A stretch of DNA of 64,000 nucleotides from an uncultured Eubacteriales bacterium (GCA_934373635.1 CAKROZ010000001.1:1-64000), one strand, 5' to 3'. Positions 34,725-44,339 are shown, counted from the first letter of the stretch. The notes: generated by a model from the sequence alone, not told the origin. A program made the numbers and translations.

Positions 34725-35720
34725 ATGAGCTTATTCAGTGTGATCGTCCCGGTATATAAGGTCGAAAAGTATTTGCGACAGTGCGTCGACAGCCTCCTCA
34801 ATCAAACGTACAGGGATTTTGAGTTGATTTTGGTTGACGACGGTTCTCCGGACGGTAGCGGGAGAATTTGTGATGAGTACGCTACAGCTGATTCTCGCGT
34901 TAGGGTGTTACACAAGGAGAACGGTGGGGCAAATTCCGCCAGAAAAGCGGGGAAGGAGCTTGCGGAAGGGAAGTATATTGTTTGCGTGGACGGTGATGAT
35001 TTTGTCTCCGAAAATCACCTCAGGTATTTTGCCGACGCGATAGAAAAATATTCCCCGGATGTGGTTGCCGGAGGTTTTATCAAGGCGTACGAGGACGAAA
35101 GCAAGAATGTCACGAACATTTTGCCGTACCGAAAAGGAATGTATTCGCGAGAAGAACTCAAAAAGGAGATTTTCCCTCTTTTAATTCAGAACAACAAGGC
35201 GGAATATTTCACTCCGTCCGTCTGGGCGAAGGCATACCGCGCCGATTTGTATAAGAAGATGCAACAGGCGGTGGACGACAGGATTAAGATCGGCGAGGAC
35301 GGTGCCTGCACGATTCCCTGTATTTATCATGCGTCGTCCCTGTATGTCACGGATAAGGCAACCTATTACTACCGCCAGAACCCCGTGTCGATGACGCAGG
35401 AGAAAAAGGCGTTTTCGTGGGAGGGGCCGAAGCTGATACACGAGCATCTCGAGCGGCTGATCGATATGAACGAGGGCGATTTCAGAGAACAGCTTTACAG
35501 GAAGACCGTGCATGAGCTGTTTACCGTGGTCGTCTCACAATTTTATCGGAAAGAATCGTACAAGGAGATCGTTGCGGATATCGATGCACACCTGAAGACC
35601 GACATATATGCGGAAGCAATCAGACATGCGAAATTCAAGTCGGCAAAGGGGCGGCTTGCGGCGTCGGCGTTAAAATACAGATTGTATCCTCTGATTCGTA
35701 TGTTTTCCCGCATCGGGTGA
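34725..35720 (+). CDS. Glycosyltransferase family 2
   Basis: 331 residues, AAAGGAG before ATG 34725. GT-A fold: SVIVPVYKVEKYLRQCVDSL, the metal-binding VDGDDFV (DxD-type) and a variable C-terminal region with FTPSVWAKAYRADLY. It is an inverting transferase using a nucleotide sugar. The following 150 bases to the next gene are empty. Confidence 0.88.
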   Translation: MSLFSVIVPVYKVEKYLRQCVDSLLNQTYRDFELILVDDGSPDGSGRICDEYATADSRVRVLHKENGGANSARKAGKELAEGKYIVCVDGDDFVSENHLRYFADAIEKYSPDVVAGGFIKAYEDESKNVTNILPYRKGMYSREELKKEIFPLLIQNNKAEYFTPSVWAKAYRADLYKKMQQAVDDRIKIGEDGACTIPCIYHASSLYVTDKATYYYRQNPVSMTQEKKAFSWEGPKLIHEHLERLIDMNEGDFREQLYRKTVHELFTVVVSQFYRKESYKEIVADIDAHLKTDIYAEAIRHAKFKSAKGRLAASALKYRLYPLIRMFSRIG

Positions 35721-35872
35721 ACATCAAGCGCGGGACTTATGGCGATTTTCTTTCGGTCAAAAAAAGCCTCGGAGTCGCGGGAACGACGGTGTAGCACGGT
35801 CTGTAAGAGAATATTCCCCCGATGGCGAAAATACAAGTTTATAAAATCTAAATAACGAAAGTGGAAAGAAAA

Positions 35873-36844
35873 ATGATAAAATTTTTGACGTGTGCGAGCT
35901 ATTACGGTTCGGGTTCGTCGGCAGTTACGGATCTGATCAGCGAATACGAAAACGTCGACAATCTGACGGATTATGAGTTCCGCTTTCTGCATGATCCGTA
36001 CGGGGTGAGAGATTTACAGTATTATTTGATCGATAATCAGAATCGTCACAACTCCGGCTTCGGATTGAAAAAATTCATGAAGTACACACATTTTTTGGAA
36101 GGCAATGCTTTGTTCAAAAGGTATGTACACTATCTTGGGGGCGCATTCAAAACCGAAACGAAAAAGTATATAGAGTCTTTGATTACCACCTCCTACCATG
36201 CGTACTGGCAGTATGACTTATTGGAACGAGGTAGCGTCTATTATTTTTTAACACGACTTTTCTACAAAGTCTTTCACAGGGATCTGTTTGTTAAAAATAT
36301 TGAGTCTTATCTTTGCGATATCGATAAGGAATTTTTCATCGAACGCACAAAAGAATATATCGAAGGGGTTTTCCGCGGTCGGGTGACCGCCCCGGGGAAT
36401 TTTCTGATGGTGGACCAGATCGTTCCGTCCTCCAACATTGACGCATTTTTGCCTTACTTTGACCGGATTAAGATCTTTTTGGTGGATAGGGATCCGCGGG
36501 ATGTATATTTGTCGGAAAAATATGTTTGGCACGAAGGGGTCGTACCTCACGACGCGGAACAATTCATAAAGTGGTACAAGTATTGCAGAAAAAACCAGAA
36601 AGAGTATATCAAGCATAAAGAGGTATGCTTTGTCCGCTTTGAAGATATGATCTATCGTTACGAAGAGACAAAACGACGGATCGCCGATTTCGCGGGACTT
36701 GAGGAGGAGCGTCACACGATACCGCTCTCTCATTTCGATCCGAACAAATCTATCAAAAATACGAGGCTCTATCGTGTCTACACGGATGAAAAGGATGTCA
36801 TGCATGTAATCGAAAAAGAATTGGCAGAATACATTTATGAGTGA
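35873..36844 (+). CDS. Sulfotransferase-like protein of the polysaccharide cluster
   Basis: 323 residues from ATG 35873. The N-terminal YYGSGSSAVTDLI is laid out like the 5'-phosphosulfate loop, and IFLVDRDPRDVYLS like the 3'-phosphate site, of PAPS-dependent sulfotransferases; the helix-rich middle and VRFEDMIYRYEET near the end also fit. It would transfer sulfate from PAPS to a sugar of the repeat unit in the cytoplasm. No PAPS synthesis genes are in the window. Base composition is more AT-rich than the flanking housekeeping genes. A different nucleotide-dependent group transfer is possible. Confidence 0.7.
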   Translation: MIKFLTCASYYGSGSSAVTDLISEYENVDNLTDYEFRFLHDPYGVRDLQYYLIDNQNRHNSGFGLKKFMKYTHFLEGNALFKRYVHYLGGAFKTETKKYIESLITTSYHAYWQYDLLERGSVYYFLTRLFYKVFHRDLFVKNIESYLCDIDKEFFIERTKEYIEGVFRGRVTAPGNFLMVDQIVPSSNIDAFLPYFDRIKIFLVDRDPRDVYLSEKYVWHEGVVPHDAEQFIKWYKYCRKNQKEYIKHKEVCFVRFEDMIYRYEETKRRIADFAGLEEERHTIPLSHFDPNKSIKNTRLYRVYTDEKDVMHVIEKELAEYIYE

Positions 36845-36857
36845 TTTGGAGGGCGAT

Positions 36858-38276
36858 ATGGATTTCGCGAACAGAAATAACAGAAGTGTGATTGCTTGGG
36901 GTGTGATAGACTTGATGGCAATCGTAGGAATGCTATGCGTACAGTTCATAGGCAATTCAACGGCACTTCTTGTAAAGATTTGCGTATGGGTATCGTTTGC
37001 ACTGTTCTTTTTGCAACTAATTTCAATTTTTTTTCATTCGAATAAACGAATTACCGGTGCATTGCTTTTTTTGGCGTTATTTTACCTATTCCAAAATGGG
37101 CAACTGTTATTATGGGCAAGCGATGTATCCTTCAACAACTATTATGTAATGTATTTTGAAGCGACATTGTTTTCGGGGGCGATTTTTACTTCCGTCAGCA
37201 ACCTTGTTGCCGCGTATGCGGGAATTTTGTGCTGTCGGCGGATATCCATGAAAAAATGGAGAGTTTCAAAAATCGACCGGTATGATCGCGAAACGGTTTC
37301 TTTTGCATTGGGAATTGCCGTGATTTTGTTGGGACTCGTTGTGATTCCGTTGACAATCTGGAAGTTCACGCTTGCTATCCGGGGCGGGTATGATGCGGTG
37401 CGGGAGGCTGAAAACTCGATCCCGAGTGTCGTCGGCTTTATAGAATATATGTTTTCTCCGTTCGGTTTGGCATACTTGCTCTATACGCCACGCAAGAGAA
37501 ATCGTGTCGTAGCTATGTCGGCTTTGATTTTGTTTTATTTATTGACAACTTTGTGCGGGGACAGAACAACCGGAATTTCCGGACTGTTGGCGCTATCTTT
37601 TGCACTCTATATAAGAGAAAATGATGATAACAAACGAAAGAAGCTTGCTGTTGGCTTGGCAATGACATGTGTCGCCCTTGCGTGTTTGGGGTATATCGTT
37701 GCTTATGTCAGAACGGGAGATGCAGAATATTCGATCGCTATAGGAGATGTCATAACGGGGGTAGTGCAAGAAATCGGGTTCAGTTGTATCCCTTTACTCT
37801 GTATGATGAGCATTGTACCGGGATCGGAAGCGTTCCTGTACGGAAAAGGATATCTGTATTCTCTGATCGGAGGCATTGTTCCGTCAAAATTGGATGTTAC
37901 GGGAACCGTAGAGAAAATCAATCAGCAATCGCATATTTTTGAGGAATGGCAAACACAGTATTACCCGAATTTTGATTTCGGATTAGGATTTTCATTAAAC
38001 GCGGAGAGTTATATCAATTTCGGTTGGTTTGGGTTCATCGCGATATTCGTGGTTTGCTTTGTCGTTGTGTATTTCTTGAATCAGTATCAGGAATATTTGC
38101 CGGATAGCATTTTCCCGAAATATGTTGCCTGTATATTGATATTTGCATGGGTTACGCTGGCAAGACGCGATTCCTATTATGTTTGGAAAGCGATTGTTTA
38201 TTGTGTGGTATTGTTGCAAATATATTTATGGATTTGTGTGAAAATAAAGAATTTACTGTGCAAAAGACAGAAATAA
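36858..38276 (+). CDS. Polysaccharide polymerase (Wzy-like membrane protein)
   Basis: 472 residues from ATG 36858, which has GGAGGG at 36848; an ATG at 36837 overlapping the previous stop lacks one. About 11-12 hydrophobic helices, a large loop with EEWQTQYYPNFDFGLGFS and NAESYINFGWFGF, as in the O-antigen polymerase family. It would join lipid-linked repeat units outside the membrane. AT-rich, as expected for a horizontally exchanged polymerase gene. Confidence 0.8.
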   Translation: MDFANRNNRSVIAWGVIDLMAIVGMLCVQFIGNSTALLVKICVWVSFALFFLQLISIFFHSNKRITGALLFLALFYLFQNGQLLLWASDVSFNNYYVMYFEATLFSGAIFTSVSNLVAAYAGILCCRRISMKKWRVSKIDRYDRETVSFALGIAVILLGLVVIPLTIWKFTLAIRGGYDAVREAENSIPSVVGFIEYMFSPFGLAYLLYTPRKRNRVVAMSALILFYLLTTLCGDRTTGISGLLALSFALYIRENDDNKRKKLAVGLAMTCVALACLGYIVAYVRTGDAEYSIAIGDVITGVVQEIGFSCIPLLCMMSIVPGSEAFLYGKGYLYSLIGGIVPSKLDVTGTVEKINQQSHIFEEWQTQYYPNFDFGLGFSLNAESYINFGWFGFIAIFVVCFVVVYFLNQYQEYLPDSIFPKYVACILIFAWVTLARRDSYYVWKAIVYCVVLLQIYLWICVKIKNLLCKRQK

Positions 38277-38280
38277 ATTT

Positions 38281-39828
38281 ATGAACAAAAATTCCAGAAC
38301 ATTCAACTCAATCGTAAACAGTGCCTTCGGAATCCTTGCGGCACTAATCACGGTTGTGATAAATTTCGGCGTAAGAATCGTCATTGTCAGAGTTCTCGGA
38401 GAAGAGATCAACGGGCTGCATAACCTGTTTCAGAATACCATCAATATGTTAGCCTTAATGGAGGCGGGCATGAGTTCCGCTATGATTATACATCTCTATG
38501 CTCCGATAGAGAAAAGGGATGAGGCGGCGATTCGAGGGCTGCTTGCATTCTATAGAAAAATATATCTGGCAATCGCGCTTCTTTTTTTGGTTCTCGGGGT
38601 GTTCGTAGATCTGTTTTTGCTTGACAAAATCATTACGACCACCATACCGATGTCGGAGGTGCGGTTATACTTCTTTGTATTTTCTCTTTCGTTTTTTTTC
38701 AATTATCTGACCTATGCGAAGAGAAGCGTACTGTTTGCCGAACAAAAAAATCGGCTTAGCATGCTTGCCACGATGGTGAGCGAGTTGGTCTTTCGCGGTG
38801 CCGCCGTGGTCATCGCCGTTATAACGCATGAGTATTTATATTTTTTGTATTTTATTATTGCAGAAAAACTGGTCGGAAATCTGATTTGCATTTTTTACGT
38901 CAATAAAGAACATCCTTATGTAAAATCACTGAGGGGAGCAACACTCGAAAAAAACAAAAAGCGAGAAGTATTCAATACGATAAAACCGCTTTTTGTGAAT
39001 CAAACGGCATCTACGATACAAAATTCATCTAACAGCGTCCTCATCAGTATGCTCCTCGGCAATATTGCAATTGTCGGATATTACGGGAATTATCAACTTA
39101 TCATCAGTACGGTGCAGCTGATGTTCAGCCAATTGGGTGGGGCGTTCACGACAAGCTTCGGTAGCCTTTCCGTAAGCGGTGATAAGGAGCGCATGTACTA
39201 TGCGTACAAAAAAGCCGATTATATTATGGTGTCGTTGGCAATCGTTTGCTGTGGCGGATTTCTTGCCTGTGCGCAGGATTTTATTGCTCTCGCATTTGGT
39301 AGCAATTTTGTTTTGGATATGAGTAGTGTCCTGATTCTGACGGCAAGTATGTTCGCTTATCTGATGAGTATACCGATCGTTTCTGTCCAAAACGCTATGG
39401 GACTTCATAATCTGGATGCGGTTTGGATGGTGATTCAGGCTGTTACCGCAATTGGCCTCGGCTATGTCGGCGGCGTATTTTTCGGCATGAACGGAATCCT
39501 CATCGGGCTATTATTGCCCACCGTCTGCATTACACTGCTTCACAAGGGAATCGTTATCGGCAAAAAGGCATTTGATGCAGGAGTGAGCAGATATTTATTG
39601 CAAGTTATGCTTGACTTTGTAAAGTGTGGTTTACTTTTGCTTCTAACACACCTCATATGCGGGTGCATTTCGTTTTCAAATCTGTTCGTAAATATCATTC
39701 TGAAGGGCATAATTGCAATTTTGATTTGCGGTGGCGGCATCGTTGCATTCTCGTTGACAAATGAATATGAAAAGGGAATGTTGGCGAACGTTATCGGCAG
39801 GTTAAAAGGAAAGAAAAGAGGAAATTAA
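38281..39828 (+). CDS. Lipid-linked repeat-unit flippase (Wzx-like)
   Basis: 515 residues with 12-14 membrane helices, MATE/polysaccharide-exporter type. FGVRIVIVRVLGEEINGLHN at the N-terminus and FVNQTASTIQNSSN, MLLGNIAIVGYYGNY further on match the flippases of Firmicute capsule clusters. It moves the finished repeat unit to the outer face for polymerisation. Follows wzy by only 4 bases, with a weak ribosome binding site, so it depends on coupling. Confidence 0.9.
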   Translation: MNKNSRTFNSIVNSAFGILAALITVVINFGVRIVIVRVLGEEINGLHNLFQNTINMLALMEAGMSSAMIIHLYAPIEKRDEAAIRGLLAFYRKIYLAIALLFLVLGVFVDLFLLDKIITTTIPMSEVRLYFFVFSLSFFFNYLTYAKRSVLFAEQKNRLSMLATMVSELVFRGAAVVIAVITHEYLYFLYFIIAEKLVGNLICIFYVNKEHPYVKSLRGATLEKNKKREVFNTIKPLFVNQTASTIQNSSNSVLISMLLGNIAIVGYYGNYQLIISTVQLMFSQLGGAFTTSFGSLSVSGDKERMYYAYKKADYIMVSLAIVCCGGFLACAQDFIALAFGSNFVLDMSSVLILTASMFAYLMSIPIVSVQNAMGLHNLDAVWMVIQAVTAIGLGYVGGVFFGMNGILIGLLLPTVCITLLHKGIVIGKKAFDAGVSRYLLQVMLDFVKCGLLLLLTHLICGCISFSNLFVNIILKGIIAILICGGGIVAFSLTNEYEKGMLANVIGRLKGKKRGN

Positions 39829-39829
39829 C

Positions 39830-40900
39830 ATGCGGAATTTTACCGTCGGACCCGTTCAGTCGGATGAGCGCATCAGAGCCATCGGTGCCGAACAGGTTCC
39901 GTATTTCAGAACGCCGGAGTTTTCCGGGGTCATGCTCGAGAGCGAGCAGCTGATGCTGAAGTTTTCCCGCGCGCCGAAGGGGTCGCGAGCGGTTTTCATG
40001 ACCGGCTCGGGAACGGCGTCAATGGAGGCTTCCGTCATCAATACATTGTCGCCGAACGATCGCGCGATCGTAGTCAACGGCGGCAGCTTCGGACATCGTT
40101 TTGTCGAATTGCTTGACATACACGGAATTCCTTATACGGAGATTTCTTTGACCGTCGGACAACCGTTGACGGAGGAGATGCTCGCACCGTTTGACGGACA
40201 GGGGTATACCGCCTTTCTCGTCAACGTCCACGAGACATCGACCGGTGTACACTACGACATGGACATGATCGGGGACTTCTGTAAAAGAAACAATCTCTTT
40301 CTGATTGTGGACGCCATCAGCTCCTTCCTCGCGGATGAGTTCGATATGGCGGCTTATGGTGCCGACATCATGATTACCGGCTCGCAAAAGGCATTGGCGT
40401 GCCCGCCCGGTGTGTCCGTGATCGTTCTTTCTCCCCGCGCGACGGAACGGGTGCTTCGCGGGGATCCTCGTTGCATGTATCTCGATTTGAGATCGGCTCT
40501 GAAAAACGGGGAGCGCGGGCAGACGCCGTTTACACCGGCGGTCGGTATTTTGCTTCAGATTCACGAAAGATTGATCGAGATCGAAGAGACCGGCATAGAG
40601 AAAGAACGTGAGAAGATCGCGGCGGGCGCAAGGTATTTCAGGGAGGCGATTCGCGACCTTCCGCTCGAGATCACGTCGAAGAGCATGTCGAACGCGGTGA
40701 CGCCGCTGCATCCGAAGAATGCGAACGCCTACGATGTGTTTACTACACTGAAGGATGAGTACGGCATATGGGTATGCCCGAACGGCGGAGAATTGAAGGA
40801 TGTGATTTTCCGCGTCGGGCACATCGGCGCGATCGAAAGGGCGGATTACGACGCGTTGCTCGCCGCTTTGCATGATATGCAAAAACGCGGGAAGATTTAA
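39830..40900 (+). CDS. Class V aminotransferase (PhnW / alanine-glyoxylate type)
   Basis: 356 residues, GAGG before ATG 39830. Pyridoxal-phosphate enzyme: VGPVQ at the N-terminus, TGSGTASMEA (phosphate grip), VDAISSF with the cofactor aspartate, and TGSQKALACPPG with the Schiff-base lysine. Closest by memory to 2-aminoethylphosphonate transaminase-like proteins of capsule clusters. No PEP mutase or phosphonopyruvate decarboxylase is in the window, so a phosphonate substrate is not supported; a ketone or aldehyde phosphate is equally possible. Starts one base after the wzx stop codon and is 17 bases from the cytidylyltransferase fusion, suggesting successive steps. Confidence 0.8.
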   Translation: MRNFTVGPVQSDERIRAIGAEQVPYFRTPEFSGVMLESEQLMLKFSRAPKGSRAVFMTGSGTASMEASVINTLSPNDRAIVVNGGSFGHRFVELLDIHGIPYTEISLTVGQPLTEEMLAPFDGQGYTAFLVNVHETSTGVHYDMDMIGDFCKRNNLFLIVDAISSFLADEFDMAAYGADIMITGSQKALACPPGVSVIVLSPRATERVLRGDPRCMYLDLRSALKNGERGQTPFTPAVGILLQIHERLIEIEETGIEKEREKIAAGARYFREAIRDLPLEITSKSMSNAVTPLHPKNANAYDVFTTLKDEYGIWVCPNGGELKDVIFRVGHIGAIERADYDALLAALHDMQKRGKI

Positions 40901-40917
40901 CAAAAAGAGGACTTTGT

Positions 40918-42258
40918 ATGGTAAAGGTTATCACATACGGAACATACGACCTCTTACACTACGGACATATCGAGTTGCTCCGCCACGCGAAGGCACTCGG
41001 CGATTATCTGATTGTCGGGGTGACCGCCGATGATTACGACAAGGCACGCGGGAAGATCAACAACCAACAGTCCCTGATGGAACGCGTGAATGCGGTCAAG
41101 GCAACGGGACTTGCCGATGAAGTCATCGTCGAGGAATACGACGGGCAGAAAATCGACGATATCCGAAAGTACGGAATCGATATTTTTACCGTCGGCTCCG
41201 ACTGGAAAGGCAAGTTCGATTACCTGAACGAATACTGCAAGGTGGTCTATCTTCCGCGCACGGAGGGCGTTTCGAGCTCCGATATCCGCAGAGAACGGCG
41301 AAAGATCCGCATCGGTATCGTCGGAGAATGGGAGATTCTGCGGAAATTCATCCGTGAGAGCACCTATGTTGACGGATGCGAGATCGCTGGTATTTGCTGT
41401 GCGCCCGAGGGGATGCCGTCCGACGTAGAGGTTCCTTATCGCACGGATTGCTTTTCGGCTTTGCTTGACCGCGCGGACGCAATTTATGTCATCTCGCATC
41501 CGCGAAAGCACTATGAGCAGATTAAAGAAGCATTGCAAAAGAGAAAACACGTCCTGTGCGAGTCCCCCGTCGCGCTGAGCCGTGAGGCATATGAAGAGCT
41601 TCGTACGCTGGCACATGAGAACGGATGCGTTCTGATGGATGCGATCAAGACAGCATATTCGACCGCTTATGCGCGTATGCTGCTCCTGATCAAGAGCGGC
41701 ATGATAGGGAATATCGTTTCGGTGGATGCGACCTGTACGAGCCTGAGGAAGATCGAGACGGACAACCCGAGATACCTTGCAGAGGCGTGGGACAGTATCT
41801 ACAACTGGGGTCCGACGGCTTGCCTGCCCGTCTTCGACATATTGGGACCCCATTTTCGCGAAATGAAAAAATCCTCCGCGTTTGCGGACGCGGGGAAGAT
41901 GTTCTCGGCATTTGCCAAGCTCGATTTTGTCTATGACGGGGCGGTCGCGACCGTAAAGGTCGGAAGCGGCGTGAAATCGGAGGGCGAGCTGGTGATCTCC
42001 GGGACAAAAGGGTATATTTATGTCCCGGCACCATGGTGGAAGACTGACTACTTCGAGATCCGATATGAAAACGCCGAGAATAATCGCCGCTATTTCTACG
42101 CCCTGGAGGGCGAGGGAATCCGCTATGAGATCGTCGCGTTTCTGAAAGCGATTGACAGCGCGGGTGGCGCGGTCGACGCAATACCGAGCCCCGTTTCGGC
42201 GGCGATCTGCGATGTGATCTCCTCACCGCCCGATCATACGATTCTGTATCGCGAATAA
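40918..42258 (+). CDS. Cytidylyltransferase (TagD-like) fused to a Gfo/Idh/MocA-type domain
   Basis: 446 residues. Residues 1 to about 135 are a complete glycerol-3-phosphate-cytidylyltransferase-type domain with GTYDLLHYGHIELL (HxGH) and RTEGVSSSDIR. From about 140 follows a Rossmann plus alpha/beta domain of the Gfo/Idh/MocA fold (IRIGIVG..., HPRKHYEQIKEALQKRKHV). In this family EKP carries the catalytic lysine; here the motif is ESP, and the later DxGxHxxD element reads NWGPTACLPVFD without the histidine. The oxidoreductase half may thus bind a ligand without redox chemistry, or use other residues. Expected product: a CDP-activated small alcohol, perhaps amino-bearing given the neighbour. 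Confidence 0.82.
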   Translation: MVKVITYGTYDLLHYGHIELLRHAKALGDYLIVGVTADDYDKARGKINNQQSLMERVNAVKATGLADEVIVEEYDGQKIDDIRKYGIDIFTVGSDWKGKFDYLNEYCKVVYLPRTEGVSSSDIRRERRKIRIGIVGEWEILRKFIRESTYVDGCEIAGICCAPEGMPSDVEVPYRTDCFSALLDRADAIYVISHPRKHYEQIKEALQKRKHVLCESPVALSREAYEELRTLAHENGCVLMDAIKTAYSTAYARMLLLIKSGMIGNIVSVDATCTSLRKIETDNPRYLAEAWDSIYNWGPTACLPVFDILGPHFREMKKSSAFADAGKMFSAFAKLDFVYDGAVATVKVGSGVKSEGELVISGTKGYIYVPAPWWKTDYFEIRYENAENNRRYFYALEGEGIRYEIVAFLKAIDSAGGAVDAIPSPVSAAICDVISSPPDHTILYRE

Positions 42259-42301
42259 AAACGGCTCACTTTTCATAGATTGCCCCGAAAGGGGATGAAA
42301 A

Positions 42302-43396
42302 GTGAAAACCGTCATGCTTGTCTTCGGCACCCGCCCGGAGGCGATTAAAATGTGCCCGCTCGTCAAGGAGCTCAAAACGCGAAAGGGGCTTCGCACCGTC
42401 GTCGCTGTAACGGGACAGCATCGCGAGATGCTCGCGCAGGTGCTCGACGCCTTCGGCGTCGTGCCCGATTATGATCTTGCCATCATGAAGGCGGGGCAGA
42501 CGCTCTTCGACATCACGACGGAGATCCTCACGCGGATCCGCGGTGTGCTCGAGGAGGTGAAGCCCGATGTCGTCCTCGTGCACGGCGATACCTCGACGAC
42601 CTTCGCCGCGGCGCTTGCCTGCTATTATATGCAGATCCCCGTCGGGCACGTGGAGGCGGGGCTCCGTACCTACAATATTTATTCACCCTATCCCGAGGAA
42701 TTCAACCGACAGGCGGTCGGTATTCTCGCGAAATATAACTTCGCGCCGACCGAGCTCTCCCGCGAGAATCTGCTCCGCGAGGGGAAGACGCCCGAAAGCA
42801 TTTACGTCACCGGAAATACCGCCATCGACGCGCTGAAAACCACGGTCAGGGAGGATTACTCCCACCCCGAGCTTTCTTGGGCGGAGGGAAGCCGCCTGAT
42901 CGTCATCACGGCACACCGCCGTGAGAATCTCGGCGAGCCGATGCACCATATGTTCCGCGCCATTCGCCGTATCATGGACGAACATCCCGATGTCAAGGCA
43001 ATCTATCCGATTCACATGAATCCCGTTGTCCGCGCAGCAGCGGCGGAAGAGCTCGGCGGATGCGACAGGATCCATATCATCGAGCCGCTCGAGGTACTCG
43101 ATTTCCATAATTTCCTCGCGCGCAGCTATCTGATTCTGACCGACAGCGGCGGAATTCAGGAGGAAGCACCCTCTCTCGGCAAGCCCGTACTCGTCATGCG
43201 GGATACTACCGAACGACCCGAGGGCATCAAGGCGGGGACGCTGAAGCTCGTCGGCGCCGACGAGGAGACCATTTACCGAAACTTCAAAGAGCTTCTCGAA
43301 AACAGGGAAGCCTACCATGCGATGGCACATGCCTCAAACCCGTACGGCGACGGCTTCGCCTGCAAAAGAATCGCGGACGTGCTCGAAAGGTCTTAA
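42302..43396 (+). CDS. wecB: UDP-N-acetylglucosamine 2-epimerase (non-hydrolysing)
   Basis: 364 residues, GTG 42302 behind AAAGGGG. It interconverts UDP-GlcNAc and UDP-ManNAc. Signatures include FGTRPEAIKMCPLV, VTGQHREML, VHGDTSTTFA, GHVEAGLRTYN, HRRENLG and TDSGGIQEEAPSLGKPVL. Full length. The gene returns to the GC-rich codon use of the housekeeping genes, unlike the AT-rich genes before it, so it may be older than the cluster centre. UDP-ManNAc would feed the polymer or wall teichoic acid. Confidence 0.95.
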   Translation: MKTVMLVFGTRPEAIKMCPLVKELKTRKGLRTVVAVTGQHREMLAQVLDAFGVVPDYDLAIMKAGQTLFDITTEILTRIRGVLEEVKPDVVLVHGDTSTTFAAALACYYMQIPVGHVEAGLRTYNIYSPYPEEFNRQAVGILAKYNFAPTELSRENLLREGKTPESIYVTGNTAIDALKTTVREDYSHPELSWAEGSRLIVITAHRRENLGEPMHHMFRAIRRIMDEHPDVKAIYPIHMNPVVRAAAAEELGGCDRIHIIEPLEVLDFHNFLARSYLILTDSGGIQEEAPSLGKPVLVMRDTTERPEGIKAGTLKLVGADEETIYRNFKELLENREAYHAMAHASNPYGDGFACKRIADVLERS

Positions 43397-43418
43397 GCTC
43401 CGCGGCAAAAAAGGAATT

Positions 43419-44270
43419 ATGAAAGAAAAACAGACAGCCCTTTCACAGAAAATTCTGAATACCACGCTCCCGTTTCTGTTGGAGGCGGGAGATCTTCTGC
43501 GTTCCGTCGATCGACCCCACGGGGGGATTGCGGAGAAGAGCGGGGACGCAAACTTTGTCACGACCTACGATGTCGCCGTGCAGAAGCTCCTGCTCGAAAA
43601 GCTCGGGGAAGCCTTTCCAAACGCTATCTTTTTTGCCGAGGAAAAGGAGAACGGCAGACTCACGGACGCCCTGACCTTCATCATCGACCCGATTGACGGC
43701 ACGACGAACTTTATCCGCGGGCTCCGACACAGCTGTATTTCCGTCGGCGTGTGCGAGGGCGGAGAGCCCCTTTGCGGCATGATTTATCATCCCTATGCCG
43801 ACCTTCTCTATTATGCCGTCCGCGAGGGTGGTGCTTATCGCGCCGATGCGCCGCGCACACACGGGCTCTCAAAGACGCAACGCCTGATTCTGCCCGATAC
43901 GCCCCTTTCCGAGACGCTCGCCGTCATCGGTACCGACCCGTATCATAAAAGCACGACGGCAAATACGACCCTCCGCGCCGCGAAGCTCCTGCTCGAGCAC
44001 GCGCTCGATTTCCGCAGAAGCGGCTCGGCGGCGCTCGATCTCGCCTATGTGGCGTCGGGGTGCTACGGCATTTATTATGAGAATTGCGTCTCCCCGTGGG
44101 ACTATGCCGCGGGGCGCCTGATCGTGTGTGAAGCCGGGGGCGTCGTCACCCGTGCCGACGGCTCGGAGATGCCGACCTGCGAAGTAACGACCATTCTCGC
44201 AGGTGCACCGACCGCGTGCAAAGAATTCCTTGCCTTGATGAAAAGAGAAGACAATCCTTCCGAGAAATAG
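43419..44270 (+). CDS. Inositol-monophosphatase-family phosphatase
   Basis: 283 residues, GGAAT before ATG 43419. Metal-dependent sugar/inositol phosphatase fold. The metal ligands are all present: FAEEKENG (Glu), DPIDGTTNFIRG (two Asp and Thr) and SPWDYAAGRLIVCEAGG (Asp). Substrate is not determined; inositol phosphate, fructose bisphosphate or a nucleotide such as PAP are known for relatives. PAP removal would suit the sulfotransferase upstream, but that is conjecture. Confidence 0.88.
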   Translation: MKEKQTALSQKILNTTLPFLLEAGDLLRSVDRPHGGIAEKSGDANFVTTYDVAVQKLLLEKLGEAFPNAIFFAEEKENGRLTDALTFIIDPIDGTTNFIRGLRHSCISVGVCEGGEPLCGMIYHPYADLLYYAVREGGAYRADAPRTHGLSKTQRLILPDTPLSETLAVIGTDPYHKSTTANTTLRAAKLLLEHALDFRRSGSAALDLAYVASGCYGIYYENCVSPWDYAAGRLIVCEAGGVVTRADGSEMPTCEVTTILAGAPTACKEFLALMKREDNPSEK

Positions 44271-44339
44271 CCAAAAAGAAAAGAATTGTTTGCAAAATTA
44301 CAAGATTTAACGATAAAATTTGAAAAGCGGAACACAACC

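Noticed and set aside
39830..42258. 2-aminoethylphosphonate (phosphonate) pathway
   Set aside because: No PEP mutase or phosphonopyruvate decarboxylase is present; aminotransferase similarity alone does not support it.
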